From: Martensiomyces pterosporus
Lineage: Eukaryota; Kickxellomycota; Kickxellomycetes; Kickxellales; Kickxellaceae
Assembly: GCA_025201845.1 (NCBI GenBank)
Contig: MU603941.1
Location: forward strand, 82,312 to 146,311
DNA: 64,000 nt
Reading direction: 5' to 3'
Shown: piece after piece, positions 10,163 to 19,899 of the stretch
Numbering within the stretch: the first letter of the stretch is position 1
How the letters are laid out: each line of letters opens with the position of its first letter
Position numbers and translations under genes: made by a program
Notes under the pieces: generated by a model
Database searches by the model: none
Told to the model about the DNA's origin: nothing
The model's input: the letters and a program-made list of their open reading frames with translations, nothing else

Positions 10163-10536
10163 CGGAGAGGGAGTGAATTAGGAGTGAATGCAATCAAAAA
10201 GAGAAGAAAAACAGAGGCCACGGAAAGCGCTGGGGCAAAAGGAAGGGGACTGGGCAAGACCGCTTTTGTGAGCACCTGGCTTTATTGTGTCCAGTGACCG
10301 TTTGGAAGAAAATTAGCGCTGACTCTGAGGCAAAAGCGGGGAGGGGCTGGCGTGGGAAAGCCAAGCGACCAATATGCATGGACAGCGAGTGTGGAACCGA
10401 GTAAAGGGCAGGACGATCTTGCCTAGCTGGAAGTTTGTGAGAGGCCCGTGAGCACTACCAAAAAGGCGCTGGCGTGGCGGCAGCAACGGACAACCATATG
10501 CAAGCGTGCGCGCGTGTGCGGCTGCCAGTGTGAGAA
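10163..10536. promoter_or_regulatory. Upstream region of the acetoacetyl-CoA synthetase gene
   Basis: About 370 bases between the AACS start and the stop of the small secreted-type gene, both on the minus strand. On the minus strand the 30 bases before the AACS ATG are rich in pyrimidine, like other leaders here. No other feature was seen. Confidence 0.4.
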
Positions 10537-10884
10537 CTAGGGGTAGCTGATATAGAAGAACCCGTTGGCGTTGGTTGTTATTAGCGCGTCAAACACCTGC
10601 CTAAGGCTCAGCTGCGCTGCTTGCATCTGCGCTGGCTTCCGCATTGGTGGCAGTGGCGGCTTGGGAAGGGCGGTGGCTGGGCTGGTGCTTGTATTGTTGC
10701 AGCGATCTTGTCGGCGCTCGTTCTCAAATAGCACAGCGCACTTGGCGTGCAAGTCAAGCACTGCTCGCTTTGGGTGGCTGAGCATCCTCTGCTTTGCCAT
10801 GGGCACGCCTGTGGCAGCACGCGCGCTCCCGTGCAATGTAATCGCTGCAAACGTGGCACACAGGATGCTCAGTAGCCGTGGCAT
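10537..10884 (-). CDS. Small putative secreted protein, unknown function
   Basis: A 115-residue frame starting with a good signal-peptide pattern: 'MPRLLSILCATFAAITLHGSARA', with a hydrophobic core and a small-residue cleavage site near residue 23. The mature part is about 92 residues, mildly basic, with a Pro-rich middle ('ALPKPPLPPMRKP') and two cysteines after the signal. I do not recognise a family. It lies between AACS and the large wall-type protein and on the same strand. Small secreted proteins are common in fungi, but an open frame of this length could also be chance. The signal peptide is the main argument for it. Confidence 0.35.
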   Translation of the reverse strand: MPRLLSILCATFAAITLHGSARAATGVPMAKQRMLSHPKRAVLDLHAKCAVLFENERRQDRCNNTSTSPATALPKPPLPPMRKPAQMQAAQLSLRQVFDALITTNANGFFYISYP

Positions 10885-11326
10885 TTTTTGTTGTTGTGTA
10901 TGTCCAGATCAAAAGGTAGAGCGAGTCTTGCAGCTAGTGAGTGCCAAATTGCATTCTTTGCATGAATTGCAAAAGGGAAAGGAAAGAGCGCTTTCTTCGC
11001 GCAGGCAGCAAACATAACGCACAGCACCACAGCAGCAGCATTGCGAGTGCCTGGTGAAACCATCTACTGCATGCGGATACATGGCTTGAGGCTACTCTTG
11101 TACGCAGTGTGAGACAGTGCAGTAAATATATCAATATTACAGCCTAGAACATGCTGCTGATCATTAGCTGCATGGTAGGGCATTATTAAAAATAGCATGT
11201 ATGCGATGCATATATTGGGCAGACGTATTTGAACGGGAGACAGAGTCGACGATAATAATACCAAGAGCTATAGGATGAAAGGTTCAGCTCTGAGCTACGG
11301 TTGGACTGGAGAGGAAAGCACGGCGA
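10885..11326. other. Intergenic, no gene seen
   Basis: About 440 bases downstream of the large repetitive protein and upstream of the small secreted-type gene. The right half is AT-rich (11060-11270) and holds 'aataatacc' and 'attaaaaata' stretches fitting 3' processing signals. No coding or RNA gene signal was seen. Confidence 0.4.
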
Positions 11327-14300
11327 TTAAGTGCTCTGAAAGTAAAATATGTCCTCAACTGATCTGTGGACAGCCAAGGCGGTTGGATAGGCGGAGGCAG
11401 CAATAAGCGTCATATGGCTCATGCGGTTCTCACTGAAGGCTGGGCTGAGAGCTGAATGAGTCGCATTTGGCCCGTGCTTTGTTCGACTGGCCGAGTTGAT
11501 CTTGTGCATCGAGCCCTTAGCCTCGGATCTGGTGGCTTTTGGATATGCCTTTGTAGTGCCTGCTTTTGTGCTGGTACTTTTGTAAGTTAGTGGCGGAATC
11601 GGACCAGAATCCATCGGCGCCATGGTTGCGCTGTACTTAATAGTCGGAAATGGCGGTGGAGCAGCGCTGAAAGGCCCAGCCGAGCTGGTGCCATATGGTT
11701 TGTGGTGTATATGCTTCGTGCTATATGGGGCAGTGTTTGCAGTGCTAGTTGGTGATGTTCCTGGCTTTGTGCTGTGCGTACTATATGGTGTGCTGTGTGT
11801 ACTATATGGTGTGTTGTGCTTGCTGTATGGCATGTGGTGAGTGCTGTATGGCATGTGGTGAGTGCTGTATGGCATGTGGTGAGTGCTGTATGGTGTGTTG
11901 TGCTTGCTGTATGGTGCGCTGTGCGTGCTGTATGATATGTGGTGAGTGCTGTATGGAATGGGGTGTGTGGTTTGCGGTATGTTGTGTGTGCTGTGCGTGC
12001 TGTATGGCATATGGTGGGTGGTGTATGGCATATGGTGGGTGGTGTATGGCATATGGTGAGTGCTGTATGGTGTGTGGTGAGTGCTGTATGGTGTGTGGTG
12101 AGTGCTGTATGGTGTGTGGTGAGTGCTGTATGTCATGTGGTGAGTGCTGTACGGCGTGTTGTGTGTGGTGTATACCGTGCTGTGTGTGGCCTGTGGTGTG
12201 TTGTGTGTGCTATATATGCTCTGCGTACTGTATGTGCTCTGTGTGCTATATGTTGTGCTAGGTGTGATATGTGTGCTGTATGGTGTCGTCTGTGTACTAT
12301 ACTCTGCGCTCTCCGTGCTGCTTGTTTCTATGCTCTCCGTGCTGCTTGTTTCTGCGGTCTCCATGCTGCTTGTGTTGTATACTGTGCTACTTGTACTGGA
12401 GTCGTATGATTCAGATATGCATGTATGCGTAACATCAGTAGAGATCTGCACCGAAGATGTTGGCCTGGGTTCAGAGCTGGATGACTCACTGGAGGATGTG
12501 CTGGATGAATATGCGGTTTCTAGCGGAACAGTTGTGACAACCTCAACAGTAGTTGTCATATAGATTATATCGGTTGTCACCAGTAAGGGTTTAGGAGCTG
12601 CACTGCTAGCTACGCTCTCGGACGGCAACGAAGCCGAGTATTCGACCGCTGATTCGCTATTATTACTGTTACTAGCACTAGCGAGGGCTGACGCATCTGA
12701 TTCATGTGGATGTGAAGGCGAAGCAGCTATTGCTGTCACTGCAATAGATACATCCACGCTGGCAATGTATGCAGCAGTGGTAGGCAGCAGCGGTGGAGGT
12801 GGAGGCACTGAAGGAGCTGGTTCGTCTGCATGTGAGGGCGAAGCAGCCGATGCAGGAGGAGGAAGGGGGGCTGGTGACGCTGTTGGTAGAATAGATGGCT
12901 CTTCACTAGCGCTGTATGTGGCGCCTGTGGATTCTGATGTTGGAGCAGGCATAGGAGCTGGTGCAGGAGCTGGTGCAGGAGCTGGTGCAGGAGCTGGTGC
13001 AGGAGCTGGTGCAGGAGCTGGTGCAGCCGAATAACCTTCAGGTGGATGACTCGCAAGCCCCTCGCTTGCACTATTGGCAGCACTAGCAATACTTGGTGGT
13101 GGTGCCACTGCCGTTGGATGACCACTGGCTGGTGCTGGTGCAGATGTGGGTGCTGCTGTATCGATGGCAGCCGGTGTATTTGGTGGCAGTTCGCTTGAAC
13201 CATAGACAGAAGCAGTGGCCATTGGTGTTGGAGGAGGAGGAGGAGGAGAAGGAGGAGGAGGTGGTGGTGGTGGTGGTGGTGGTGGTGGTGGTGGTGGTGG
13301 AGCTGCTGCTGAATGGCTACCAGATGGTGCACTCAGAGGTGGCTCGCTTGCACTATAACCAGTAGCAGCAGCCTTTGGTGTCGATGGAGGAACAGGTGCT
13401 GGGGGTGGTGGTGGAGGAGGAGGAGGAGCTGAGGGTGGAGCTGGGGGTGGAGCAGGAGCTGGGGCAGGGGCAGGAGCTGGAACTGCTGGCACAGGTGGAG
13501 GCGATGGATGTGAGGGTGGGGGCTGTGCCGCTGCCACTGCCACTGCCGTTGAATGATCCTCTATTAGCGCATATGAAGGCGGTTCACTTCCAGTAAAAGC
13601 GGCGCTAGTGGGTTTTGGAGGTGGGGCGGCTACTGCTGTCGTCGGTACATTTGGAGGCATTTCACCCGTGCTACATGCAGTACTGGTGGGCGTTGGTGCT
13701 GGAGCTGGTGGAGGAGCTGGTGATGGTGGAGGAGTTGGAACGGGTGGAGGCGGCGGCGGCGGTTCATATGTAGGAGCAGGAGCAGGAGCAGGTAGGGGTG
13801 GGAGCGGATGCACTGGTGCAACTGAGTCACTGCCATCCGGCGCACTCGAAGGCGGCTTACTTGCACTATAAGTGGCACTAGCAGGAGTTGGTGCGGGAGC
13901 GGGAGTTGGTGCAGAAAGTGGAGGTGGAGCAGGAGGTGGAGGTGGAGCAGGAGGTGGAGGTGGAGCAGGAGGTGGAGGTGGAGCAAGAGGTGGAGGTGGA
14001 GGTGGAGCTGTTGCTGGAGCTGGTAACGGTGCAAGCGCAGGTGCGCTCAGAGGTACGCTCTGGGGTGCATTTCCAGGGCTGTAGGCCGCGCTAGAAGGCG
14101 CAGTTCCAGCGAGCGAGGCAGAAGGAAGCGCTGGATCACTGCTCAGTTTGCTAAACGCTGGCTGTGCAGAGCCATAGGTGTTTGGCTCACTTATTGGTGG
14201 GCTACTCCCAGCGTAGACAGAGCTTTCTGGGTTTTGTACGGGAGGCGGTGCAGGCGGTGCAGGCGGTGCAGGCGGTGCAGGCGGAGGAAGAGGCATGTCA

Positions 14301-15121
14301 ACCGAGGATTGGGCGACACCAGCAGGTATAATAAATGATGGATGTGCCGAGTAGCTGCTGCTAGACGGTGCACTTGGCAGAGAGTTTGCGCTTTGAGTGG
14401 GGTACACAATTGGAGGTACCTGTGACGATGGACCGGCACTACCATTATTATAAGCACTAGAAGGGGCTGGAGCTGGAGCAGGCGCTGGAGTTGGGGCTGG
14501 AGCAGGCGCTGGAGCAGGAGCAGGAGCAGGAGCAGGAGCCGGTCTATGATAGCTTAAATACTGCGACGCATGCGGGCTGCTGCCACTTGGGGTTTGTTTG
14601 GCATAGACAGACAGGGCCGACAAAGGCGGTTGCTGGTTTGCAGCTTTGTTGTTGGCGTTTGCGCTAACAGCAGCAAATGCCTGCGGTGCCATAGGCGCGA
14701 TTTCAGGCGGTAGCTGCATCTCGGTGGGAGGGTAGTCAATTGGAACACCGAAAACAGGCATGTCAAACACATCGCTGGCCTGGGTGATTGAAGCATCGGG
14801 AACACCGGCAGAAAGCGCGTCATTGGCGTGACTGGGTGGGATGGATGCATCATGAGAGACGAGATCAAAGATCGAAACACGGGATCTTAGCGGTCCGTCC
14901 TTGTTGTCGTAGTCAACAAGCGTGAGGTCATGTTCTACTTGCGAGCCGCTGCTTTGCTGAGCGGGCGCGCTGGAGACATTTGCGTTTGCACTGGGCTGCT
15001 GGACCGCGCTGTATGGTAAGGGATTGTCTGTTGGCTCCTGACTCTCAGGGGGATTGGCACCAGACTGTGGTAGGCCGGCTGCAGCTGTTGCCAGGAGGGC
15101 AAAGGATATTGCTATGCGCAT
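11327..15121 (-). CDS. Large Pro/Ala/Ser/Thr-rich repetitive secreted (cell-wall type) protein
   Basis: A 1264-residue protein starting at the ATG at 15119-15121. 'MRIAISFALLATAAAG' is a clean signal peptide, and nine extra residues are possible from an ATG at 15148. After it comes a short acidic region, then several hundred residues of Pro/Ala/Ser runs (PAPAPA, PPPP) broken by repeated short spacers such as 'YSASEPPSSAP'. A Ser/Thr-rich stretch (SSSTSSSESSSS) follows. Next is a tract of seven-residue PYSTHHM-type repeats rich in Tyr, Ser, Thr and His, and finally a basic tail without a GPI-type hydrophobic end. The composition is that of a heavily O-glycosylated wall or matrix protein. The repeats could act as spacer, adhesive or metal-binding segments; this is inference. 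It is probably variable in length between strains. Confidence 0.65.
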   Translation of the reverse strand: MRIAISFALLATAAAGLPQSGANPPESQEPTDNPLPYSAVQQPSANANVSSAPAQQSSGSQVEHDLTLVDYDNKDGPLRSRVSIFDLVSHDASIPPSHANDALSAGVPDASITQASDVFDMPVFGVPIDYPPTEMQLPPEIAPMAPQAFAAVSANANNKAANQQPPLSALSVYAKQTPSGSSPHASQYLSYHRPAPAPAPAPAPAPAPAPTPAPAPAPAPSSAYNNGSAGPSSQVPPIVYPTQSANSLPSAPSSSSYSAHPSFIIPAGVAQSSVDMPLPPPAPPAPPAPPAPPPVQNPESSVYAGSSPPISEPNTYGSAQPAFSKLSSDPALPSASLAGTAPSSAAYSPGNAPQSVPLSAPALAPLPAPATAPPPPPPLAPPPPPAPPPPPAPPPPPAPPPLSAPTPAPAPTPASATYSASKPPSSAPDGSDSVAPVHPLPPLPAPAPAPTYEPPPPPPPVPTPPPSPAPPPAPAPTPTSTACSTGEMPPNVPTTAVAAPPPKPTSAAFTGSEPPSYALIEDHSTAVAVAAAQPPPSHPSPPPVPAVPAPAPAPAPAPPPAPPSAPPPPPPPPPAPVPPSTPKAAATGYSASEPPLSAPSGSHSAAAPPPPPPPPPPPPPPPPPSPPPPPPTPMATASVYGSSELPPNTPAAIDTAAPTSAPAPASGHPTAVAPPPSIASAANSASEGLASHPPEGYSAAPAPAPAPAPAPAPAPAPAPAPAPMPAPTSESTGATYSASEEPSILPTASPAPLPPPASAASPSHADEPAPSVPPPPPLLPTTAAYIASVDVSIAVTAIAASPSHPHESDASALASASNSNNSESAVEYSASLPSESVASSAAPKPLLVTTDIIYMTTTVEVVTTVPLETAYSSSTSSSESSSSEPRPTSSVQISTDVTHTCISESYDSSTSSTVYNTSSMETAETSSTESIETSSTESAEYSTQTTPYSTHITPSTTYSTQSTYSTQSIYSTHNTPQATHSTVYTTHNTPYSTHHMTYSTHHTPYSTHHTPYSTHHTPYSTHHMPYTTHHMPYTTHHMPYSTHSTHNIPQTTHPIPYSTHHISYSTHSAPYSKHNTPYSTHHMPYSTHHMPYSTHHMPYSKHNTPYSTHSTPYSTHSTKPGTSPTSTANTAPYSTKHIHHKPYGTSSAGPFSAAPPPFPTIKYSATMAPMDSGPIPPLTYKSTSTKAGTTKAYPKATRSEAKGSMHKINSASRTKHGPNATHSALSPAFSENRMSHMTLIAASAYPTALAVHRSVEDIFYFQST
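11750..12170 (-). repeat. 21-bp tandem coding repeats (PYSTHHM-type heptapeptide)
   Basis: On the plus strand the unit reads 'tgagtgctgtatggcatgtgg' with small changes. It encodes a seven-residue P-Y-S-T-H-H-(M/T) unit on the minus strand. Units lie head to tail through most of this stretch with occasional STHST or NTP variants. The near-identity at DNA level of neighbouring units suggests recent expansion by slippage or unequal exchange. Confidence 0.8.
12950..13022 (-). repeat. 12-bp tandem repeat encoding Pro-Ala runs
   Basis: Repeated 'ggagctggtgca' units on the plus strand encode an (Ala-Pro)n run on the minus strand inside the large wall-type protein. Confidence 0.75.
13261..13300 (-). 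repeat. Trinucleotide microsatellite (GTG/CAC)n encoding polyproline
   Basis: Forty bases of uninterrupted 'gtg' triplets on the plus strand, read as proline codons on the minus strand in the wall-type protein. Length is likely to vary. Confidence 0.8.
13920..14005 (-). repeat. 18-bp tandem repeats encoding PPPPA-type units
   Basis: Units of 'ggaggtggagcaggaggt' type repeat head to tail. They encode the (PPPPAP)n block of the wall-type protein on the minus strand. Confidence 0.7.
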
Positions 15122-15844
15122 AGTGTGAGGAGGTTTGGTGGCTCGCACTGCGGGTAGCGCTGAATGCCGTGGAAGCGTGCAATGGTCTAGGGATCTGTAT
15201 GATGGCTATGTGTGGCGTGTGGTGTATGGCGTGAGAGGAAGGAAAAATTGGCGGAGGTGCTCTCGTCCAAAATAAAGAGTTGAGAGGTGAGACGAGTACG
15301 CGCCAATAACCAAGTGCTCGTCCACTACACTTAAATAGGCAGCACTGAGTCTGTTCCAACGACAAGCACAAGCTATGCGCATTGACACTGGCGAATCCCC
15401 TTCTCTGTGGAGAAAGAGGAGCAAGGTGGCGGGAGATGCAGGCTGACACATTAGTTTGCCAATATCTCCACGGCACCACATATTGCACCAGCAGCACACT
15501 TGCTGCATTGTTCGTGGCATAAAAGGTGGAGAGAAACGTGGTATATGGAGTTTGAAGCAAGAAAAGAAAAACACCATGGAAAACCCGAATGAGCGCGGAG
15601 AGATGGGTGGAGTGAACCAGCAAGAGAGGTGGCTTTCCCCTCTTTCCAGTGCGGGGGACAAAACAAAAAAACTGAAATGAAGGTCTGGAGCACTACCAAA
15701 ATGTTGCAGACCTCAAACACTGCATATTCTCATACACATGTGGCTTGCTCTATCTTGCCAGGTTTGTGCGCAACATGTCCATCGTAGTTTGCGGTTGCAT
15801 CGAATCGCATGCACGAATAAATGCCCTCTTGTCGCTCCTCCCGA
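15122..15844. promoter_or_regulatory. Promoter region of the wall-type protein gene
   Basis: About 720 bases between two minus-strand genes. A TATA-like 'ctatttaa' (minus strand, 15331-15338) lies about 210 bases before the wall-protein start. The rest lies past the ArfGAP start... direction and holds no convincing gene; the short frames there lack recognisable domains. Confidence 0.4.
15331..15338 (-). promoter_or_regulatory. TATA-like box for the wall-type protein gene
   Basis: The minus strand reads 'ctatttaa', about 210 bases upstream of the chosen ATG. The spacing is similar to that of the TATA boxes before both chitinase genes. Confidence 0.35.
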
Positions 15845-17422
15845 CTACCGCTCTTGGAGCTGCTCCAAATACTCTGAAAGCTTTGCTGCTCCTTGATCCC
15901 ACATGCGCCGGAGGTTTTCTGCCTCGCTCGAGTTGAGCAGCCGCTGAGCAATTTCCCTAGCATTGGCCCCAAGCTCCTGCAGATCAAGCTCGCCAGACGC
16001 GCCCCTTGCATGTGCGCTGGTCGAGGATGGCCGTCCAAAGAACTGGTCCGAGCTAATGCTCTTTGCGCTGTTGAACCGCGATGCGGCGTATTCAGGCTCG
16101 TTTGGTGTGTTGCCGCCGAGCATCTGGCTGGACGAGATTGCCTTGGCGTTCTTGAACCTCTCCTGGGCGCTAGTGGACCCTGCACCTGATGGCGCTGCAT
16201 TGTTAGTGCTGCTGCCAACGGTCGCTCCGAATCCACCGAATCCACCGAATCCGCCAGGTGCAGCATTGCTGCTGGCACCATCGATGGCGCCGAATCCAAG
16301 ACGACCAAACCCTGCGTTCAACTGCTCAACGCCCCTGCCGCTATCAGCTGTGCCCCCGCTGCTGCTCTGAGGCGCAGTGCGCGAGGAGGCGCTCTGGGCA
16401 AGCTTCGGTGACAATGCAGTATTTGCTGCGATGGCAGAGGATGAGCCGGTCTTTGCTGTCGATTTGGTGGAGGCTGCAATTGCGTCATGCATTGCCTGGA
16501 GGCGCTCTTCTTCGCGAGCCTCTGCTTCCGCACGTGCAGCTGCCTCCTCAAAGTTCACAATGGGCTTAGCGCCGAGCTTCTTTGCACCCCCGAGCTTCTT
16601 TGCGCCTCCAAGCTTCTTGGCACCAAGTCCGGTGGTCTTGACCGACGACTTCAAAGCTGCAGTCCGTGCTTTGGCCGTTGATGCTGACGTCGATGGGGCA
16701 GTGTTTACCACCCTAGCAACAGGCGTCTGTGCAGACTTGGCCTTTTCTGAAGTCGCAGGGGCACCCTCTGTCTCAGCCGAGCCATTGCCAGCTGCATCAT
16801 CATCCGCAGAGACGTCCTCAGACGCCTCGCGGCTAGGGAGGATGACAGAGGGTAGAGCAAACCCCTTAGCGCTGGCAGGCTCGGCTGGCGACCCCTTTTG
16901 TGAGTGCTCAGTCTGCTCGCGCTCAAAGAAGTCATCTGCTGCTGCCGCTGCTGATCCTGCTCCGCCAAGTGCCGAGTCCGCATTAGCGATGGACACACGG
17001 CCATCAGGCGAGGCAAGAGCGTCTTGCTGAGAGAGCTTCTGCAAGCGAGCCTTGTATAATTGCGCAGGGCGACTGGTGTACTTTGATTTTGAGTCGCTGC
17101 TGCTGGTGCCTGCTGAGAGGAAGCGAGAGCCGCCATTCTGGCGCCAGAATGCGGCAGCGTTGCCGTTTCCACCGACCTTCATAATGCGCAATTGGTCCCA
17201 GGTCCACGAGTCCAGCACAGTAGAGCGGACAAATGAGATGTGCACACCCATTGAACGATGCACAGCTGAGCAGTCGAGGCACAGGTAGATTCCGTATGTG
17301 ACGCTTGACCATGTTGGATTCTTGCTGCCGCAATCGAAGCATGTGCGGTTTTCAGGCTGCTTGCTTCTCAGCTGCTTGAACAAGGCGGCAATTTCCTCTT
17401 TGGTAGGCGCGCTGGCTGACAT
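15845..17422 (-). CDS. GLO3: ArfGAP of the Glo3/ArfGAP2-3 type
   Basis: A 525-residue protein. The N-terminal ArfGAP domain (about 8-125) has the zinc finger C28-x2-C31-x16-C48-x2-C51 and the arginine finger R56 in '[18 protein letters not shown]'. It stimulates GTP hydrolysis on Arf1 at COPI-coated Golgi membranes. Membership in the Glo3 branch is shown by the basic '[12 protein letters not shown]' linker, by the C-terminal ISS motif 'ISSDQFFGR', and by an upstream variant 'ISSSQMLGG' (the Glo3 motif region). A disordered Ser/Ala-rich linker joins the two ends, and a Gly-rich run '[10 protein letters not shown]' sits near residue 400. The protein ends in an amphipathic helix, '[11 protein letters not shown]'. 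The start is the first ATG before the conserved domain. Size matches the family. Confidence 0.92.
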   Translation of the reverse strand: MSASAPTKEEIAALFKQLRSKQPENRTCFDCGSKNPTWSSVTYGIYLCLDCSAVHRSMGVHISFVRSTVLDSWTWDQLRIMKVGGNGNAAAFWRQNGGSRFLSAGTSSSDSKSKYTSRPAQLYKARLQKLSQQDALASPDGRVSIANADSALGGAGSAAAAADDFFEREQTEHSQKGSPAEPASAKGFALPSVILPSREASEDVSADDDAAGNGSAETEGAPATSEKAKSAQTPVARVVNTAPSTSASTAKARTAALKSSVKTTGLGAKKLGGAKKLGGAKKLGAKPIVNFEEAAARAEAEAREEERLQAMHDAIAASTKSTAKTGSSSAIAANTALSPKLAQSASSRTAPQSSSGGTADSGRGVEQLNAGFGRLGFGAIDGASSNAAPGGFGGFGGFGATVGSSTNNAAPSGAGSTSAQERFKNAKAISSSQMLGGNTPNEPEYAASRFNSAKSISSDQFFGRPSSTSAHARGASGELDLQELGANAREIAQRLLNSSEAENLRRMWDQGAAKLSEYLEQLQER

Positions 17423-19865
17423 AGCTTTCTCTTTCTTCGCCTTTGGTGTTCAGAATTTTGTGTTGCTGAGGGAGTGGGATGGCAGATGTGCACCAGTAGT
17501 GTATACGGGGCGGGTAAAACAAGAGAATGCAAAAGAGAGTGCATTGCGCTCTGCAAAGTCGCCTGTGCAGGCATCGTCACAAGTGCCCCGTATTGCCCGC
17601 TCTGCCAGCTAGGGGAGCCAATTAGCCTGTAGGAATCGTCCAGCGCAATTCCCGATCAGGCTAATCTGTAGATCGAGATTGGGCAGTCGCACGAGCTTCA
17701 CGCCCTTGCACATCGCCGGCTCTCGCTGTTTGCAAATGCATCTAGTCCTAGAACATACGAGTATCGAATCGGCTGAAATTACAGATGCGGCGTATACATA
17801 GATACATGGATGCCGTATGCAGAGTCCCATTTGGACGCCAAATGCTATTGCAGAAGTAGCCGCCTCGCTGGCTTTGTCTAAGTAGGTGGTAGAACCGGAT
17901 GTGCGTTGAGGAGCGCCTATTGCAAACAGCCGTACCCTGCTCATGACGGCACCCCAGACGACCGAACAAGTGCTAGCAAGTAGCGCTGCTGCTGCTAGCG
18001 CTCTCCCAAAATGGCTGCGTCTGGATGGCGTCGTAGCATCCAAGATGGCAATAGCACCATTTACGTTTAGGCAGCGAGGCTGCGCAGCTTCGGGCCAGGC
18101 ACACACGAGGAGAAGCGTTTTGTGCATGGACCTGGCACCTACTCATTTGGCGGGGCAGGCTGCTGCGATGTACGCGGCAGTGTCTTTTTGCAAGTAAGCT
18201 GAAGCGACATACTAAAATGCGATGCTGTGGTTGGCTGGAAACAGCTGGATGCCATGGTGAGTCGGCAGTGCCTTGCATGAGATGAGCTCCAACCAAAACA
18301 CACACTGCTTCCCAAACATCTTGCTTCACATTTCCTATATAACAGCTTTTTGGTGTTAAGCAGTCGAGTGTAGCTGGGTGGAGGAGTTCACATGGCCATG
18401 TGAGACATGGCAAGTGGCTGCAGCGGTGCTGGGTTATATTCTTGTCTCTATTTTGGTTATTGCAGATATAGACAGCACATTCTGAACCATCGGCTGATTT
18501 CCTGACAGACAAATCAGGAAAACGGGCTGGCAGGGGAAGAGCGGCAATGGCAGGAGAAGAGCGGCAATGGCAGCAGGCGAGTTGTACAGAGTGGGAAGAG
18601 CGGGTTTCCGAGTATCGAAAGACATGCAAAAGTGATGGGCATTGTACATATCGTGGCACCAATTCCATGAAATGGGGCAAAAGACGGGCGGCGCCTTGTG
18701 CTCTATACAAACACATCCACACACGCACATATACCTGCCCATCCAAGATCGATCTCTGCCGCCCTTTGCACAGCAGTGGCCCTCCTTTCCAGCACCCATT
18801 CAAGTAGTGGACGCCTGCCTTGGTGTGTGCTTCTACATAAGCCCCGATGGTTAGCAGCCGCCAACACAGAGAAGCGAATGGGGTTTGCTGAGTGCAAGGT
18901 GCGTTGAGTGGCAGCAGACTCCAAGCCTCTTTGAAACAGAAACGCTCTCTCAAACAGTACCCCGTTGGTGGTGGTCACCATGGAGCACGCGTTCATATCC
19001 TCCAGGCCACGCTGCCATGACTGTGCCATCGCTGCCACCATTTCTGCTGATGCTGCTTCTGCTTCTGCTGCCAATGCTGCCGACGGATTATCGACGAGCC
19101 AACGGAAAAACAAAACGCGCAATGTGCATGAAAAGTGGAAATTTGTGCAGCTTTGTCGAGCGCAAAGCGTCATCTGCCCCACCCAACAAACCCCTTTCGT
19201 GCATCCAGATATACTGGAAGGCGCAGCTCCTCCAGCTTCCGGGTGATCATCACCCTTCGGGGCGTGCTACATCTCTTTTGTTTGCCAGGGACTCACAACC
19301 ATTGCTGACACCACCTCTGATCTCCCTTCAGCGCGTTTATAGCCATTCACAACTCGCATGTAAGTACAGCAGCACCTCTCCTTTGCTTGCCCCTAGACCA
19401 GCTGCCTGATGCTTACCCGACACTAACAGGGCTGCCATTGTGACGTCCACATGCTCCTATCAAACAAGCTGGGCCCTTGCTTGGAGCGCTTTGTTCACGC
19501 GCCTTGATTGTATTTGGAAGCCATTTTGTATCACTTGTTCTTTTTGCGTCTCATGCCATGTTTCTTTCTATTGACCGCACCCCCATCACACATCGACTCT
19601 CCAGCAAACATTGGTGCCTCGGTATTTAAAAGTCTTACGTTGCAGGACATCCTTGGGCGAAAGTGCTCTCTCTTTTTACATGGCTATAGAGAAGCACTGC
19701 TCTCAAATCGCGAGTGGCTCTTGGCTCAGCCTTTTCCTGAAGCTTTGCCAAGCGCCGCCGCAGTTGTGTATGTGCACACATCGCTGCTCAAAGTCGTGTC
19801 TGGGTGAAGGAAAAGACGGTCGCAGCCACCCCGCTGGCAGGGGTTTCCCCATCGCGGTCCCCATC
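17423..19865. other. Gene-poor stretch upstream of the cysteine-cluster gene pair
   Basis: About 2.4 kb with no gene I can support. Several frames are open, for example 17609-18127 (minus, 172 codons, one hydrophobic stretch) and 17973-18953 (minus, 326 codons). Their translations are Cys/His/Ser-rich, without domains, and unlike the neighbours' codon use. A minus-strand TATA-like 'gttatatagg' at 18338-18347 is the only hint that 17609-18127 might be expressed. A 20-bp direct repeat (two copies, 18531-18570) and a (GCT)-rich run (about 19030-19085) are present. No tRNA-like fold was found by eye. Confidence 0.4.
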
Positions 19866-19868
19866 GGC

Positions 19869-19877
19869 TTATATAAG
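19869..19877 (+). promoter_or_regulatory. TATA box (ttatataag) upstream of the cysteine-cluster gene A
   Basis: A strong TATA match about 1 kb before the ATG of gene A at 20876. A long pyrimidine-rich stretch follows (19900-20720), so a long 5' leader is likely. A candidate leader intron (GTAAGA at 20756, CACAG near 20812) could shorten it. Confidence 0.45.
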
Positions 19878-19899
19878 GTGCGGCAGTGTGCATACCATT

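Noticed and set aside
11749..12563. Plus-strand frames with Cys/Val/Met repeats across the wall-protein gene
   Set aside because: They are the antisense reading of the 21-bp repeats. The minus frame has a signal peptide and runs the whole 3.8 kb.
13093..13596. Plus-strand frames with poly-Val and poly-Glu runs
   Set aside because: They are simple readings of the GGT/GGA repeats in other frames of the wall-protein gene.
17973..18953. A 326-codon minus-strand frame in the gene-poor stretch
   Set aside because: The translation is Cys/His/Arg-rich with no domain. Several overlapping frames on both strands are equally open.
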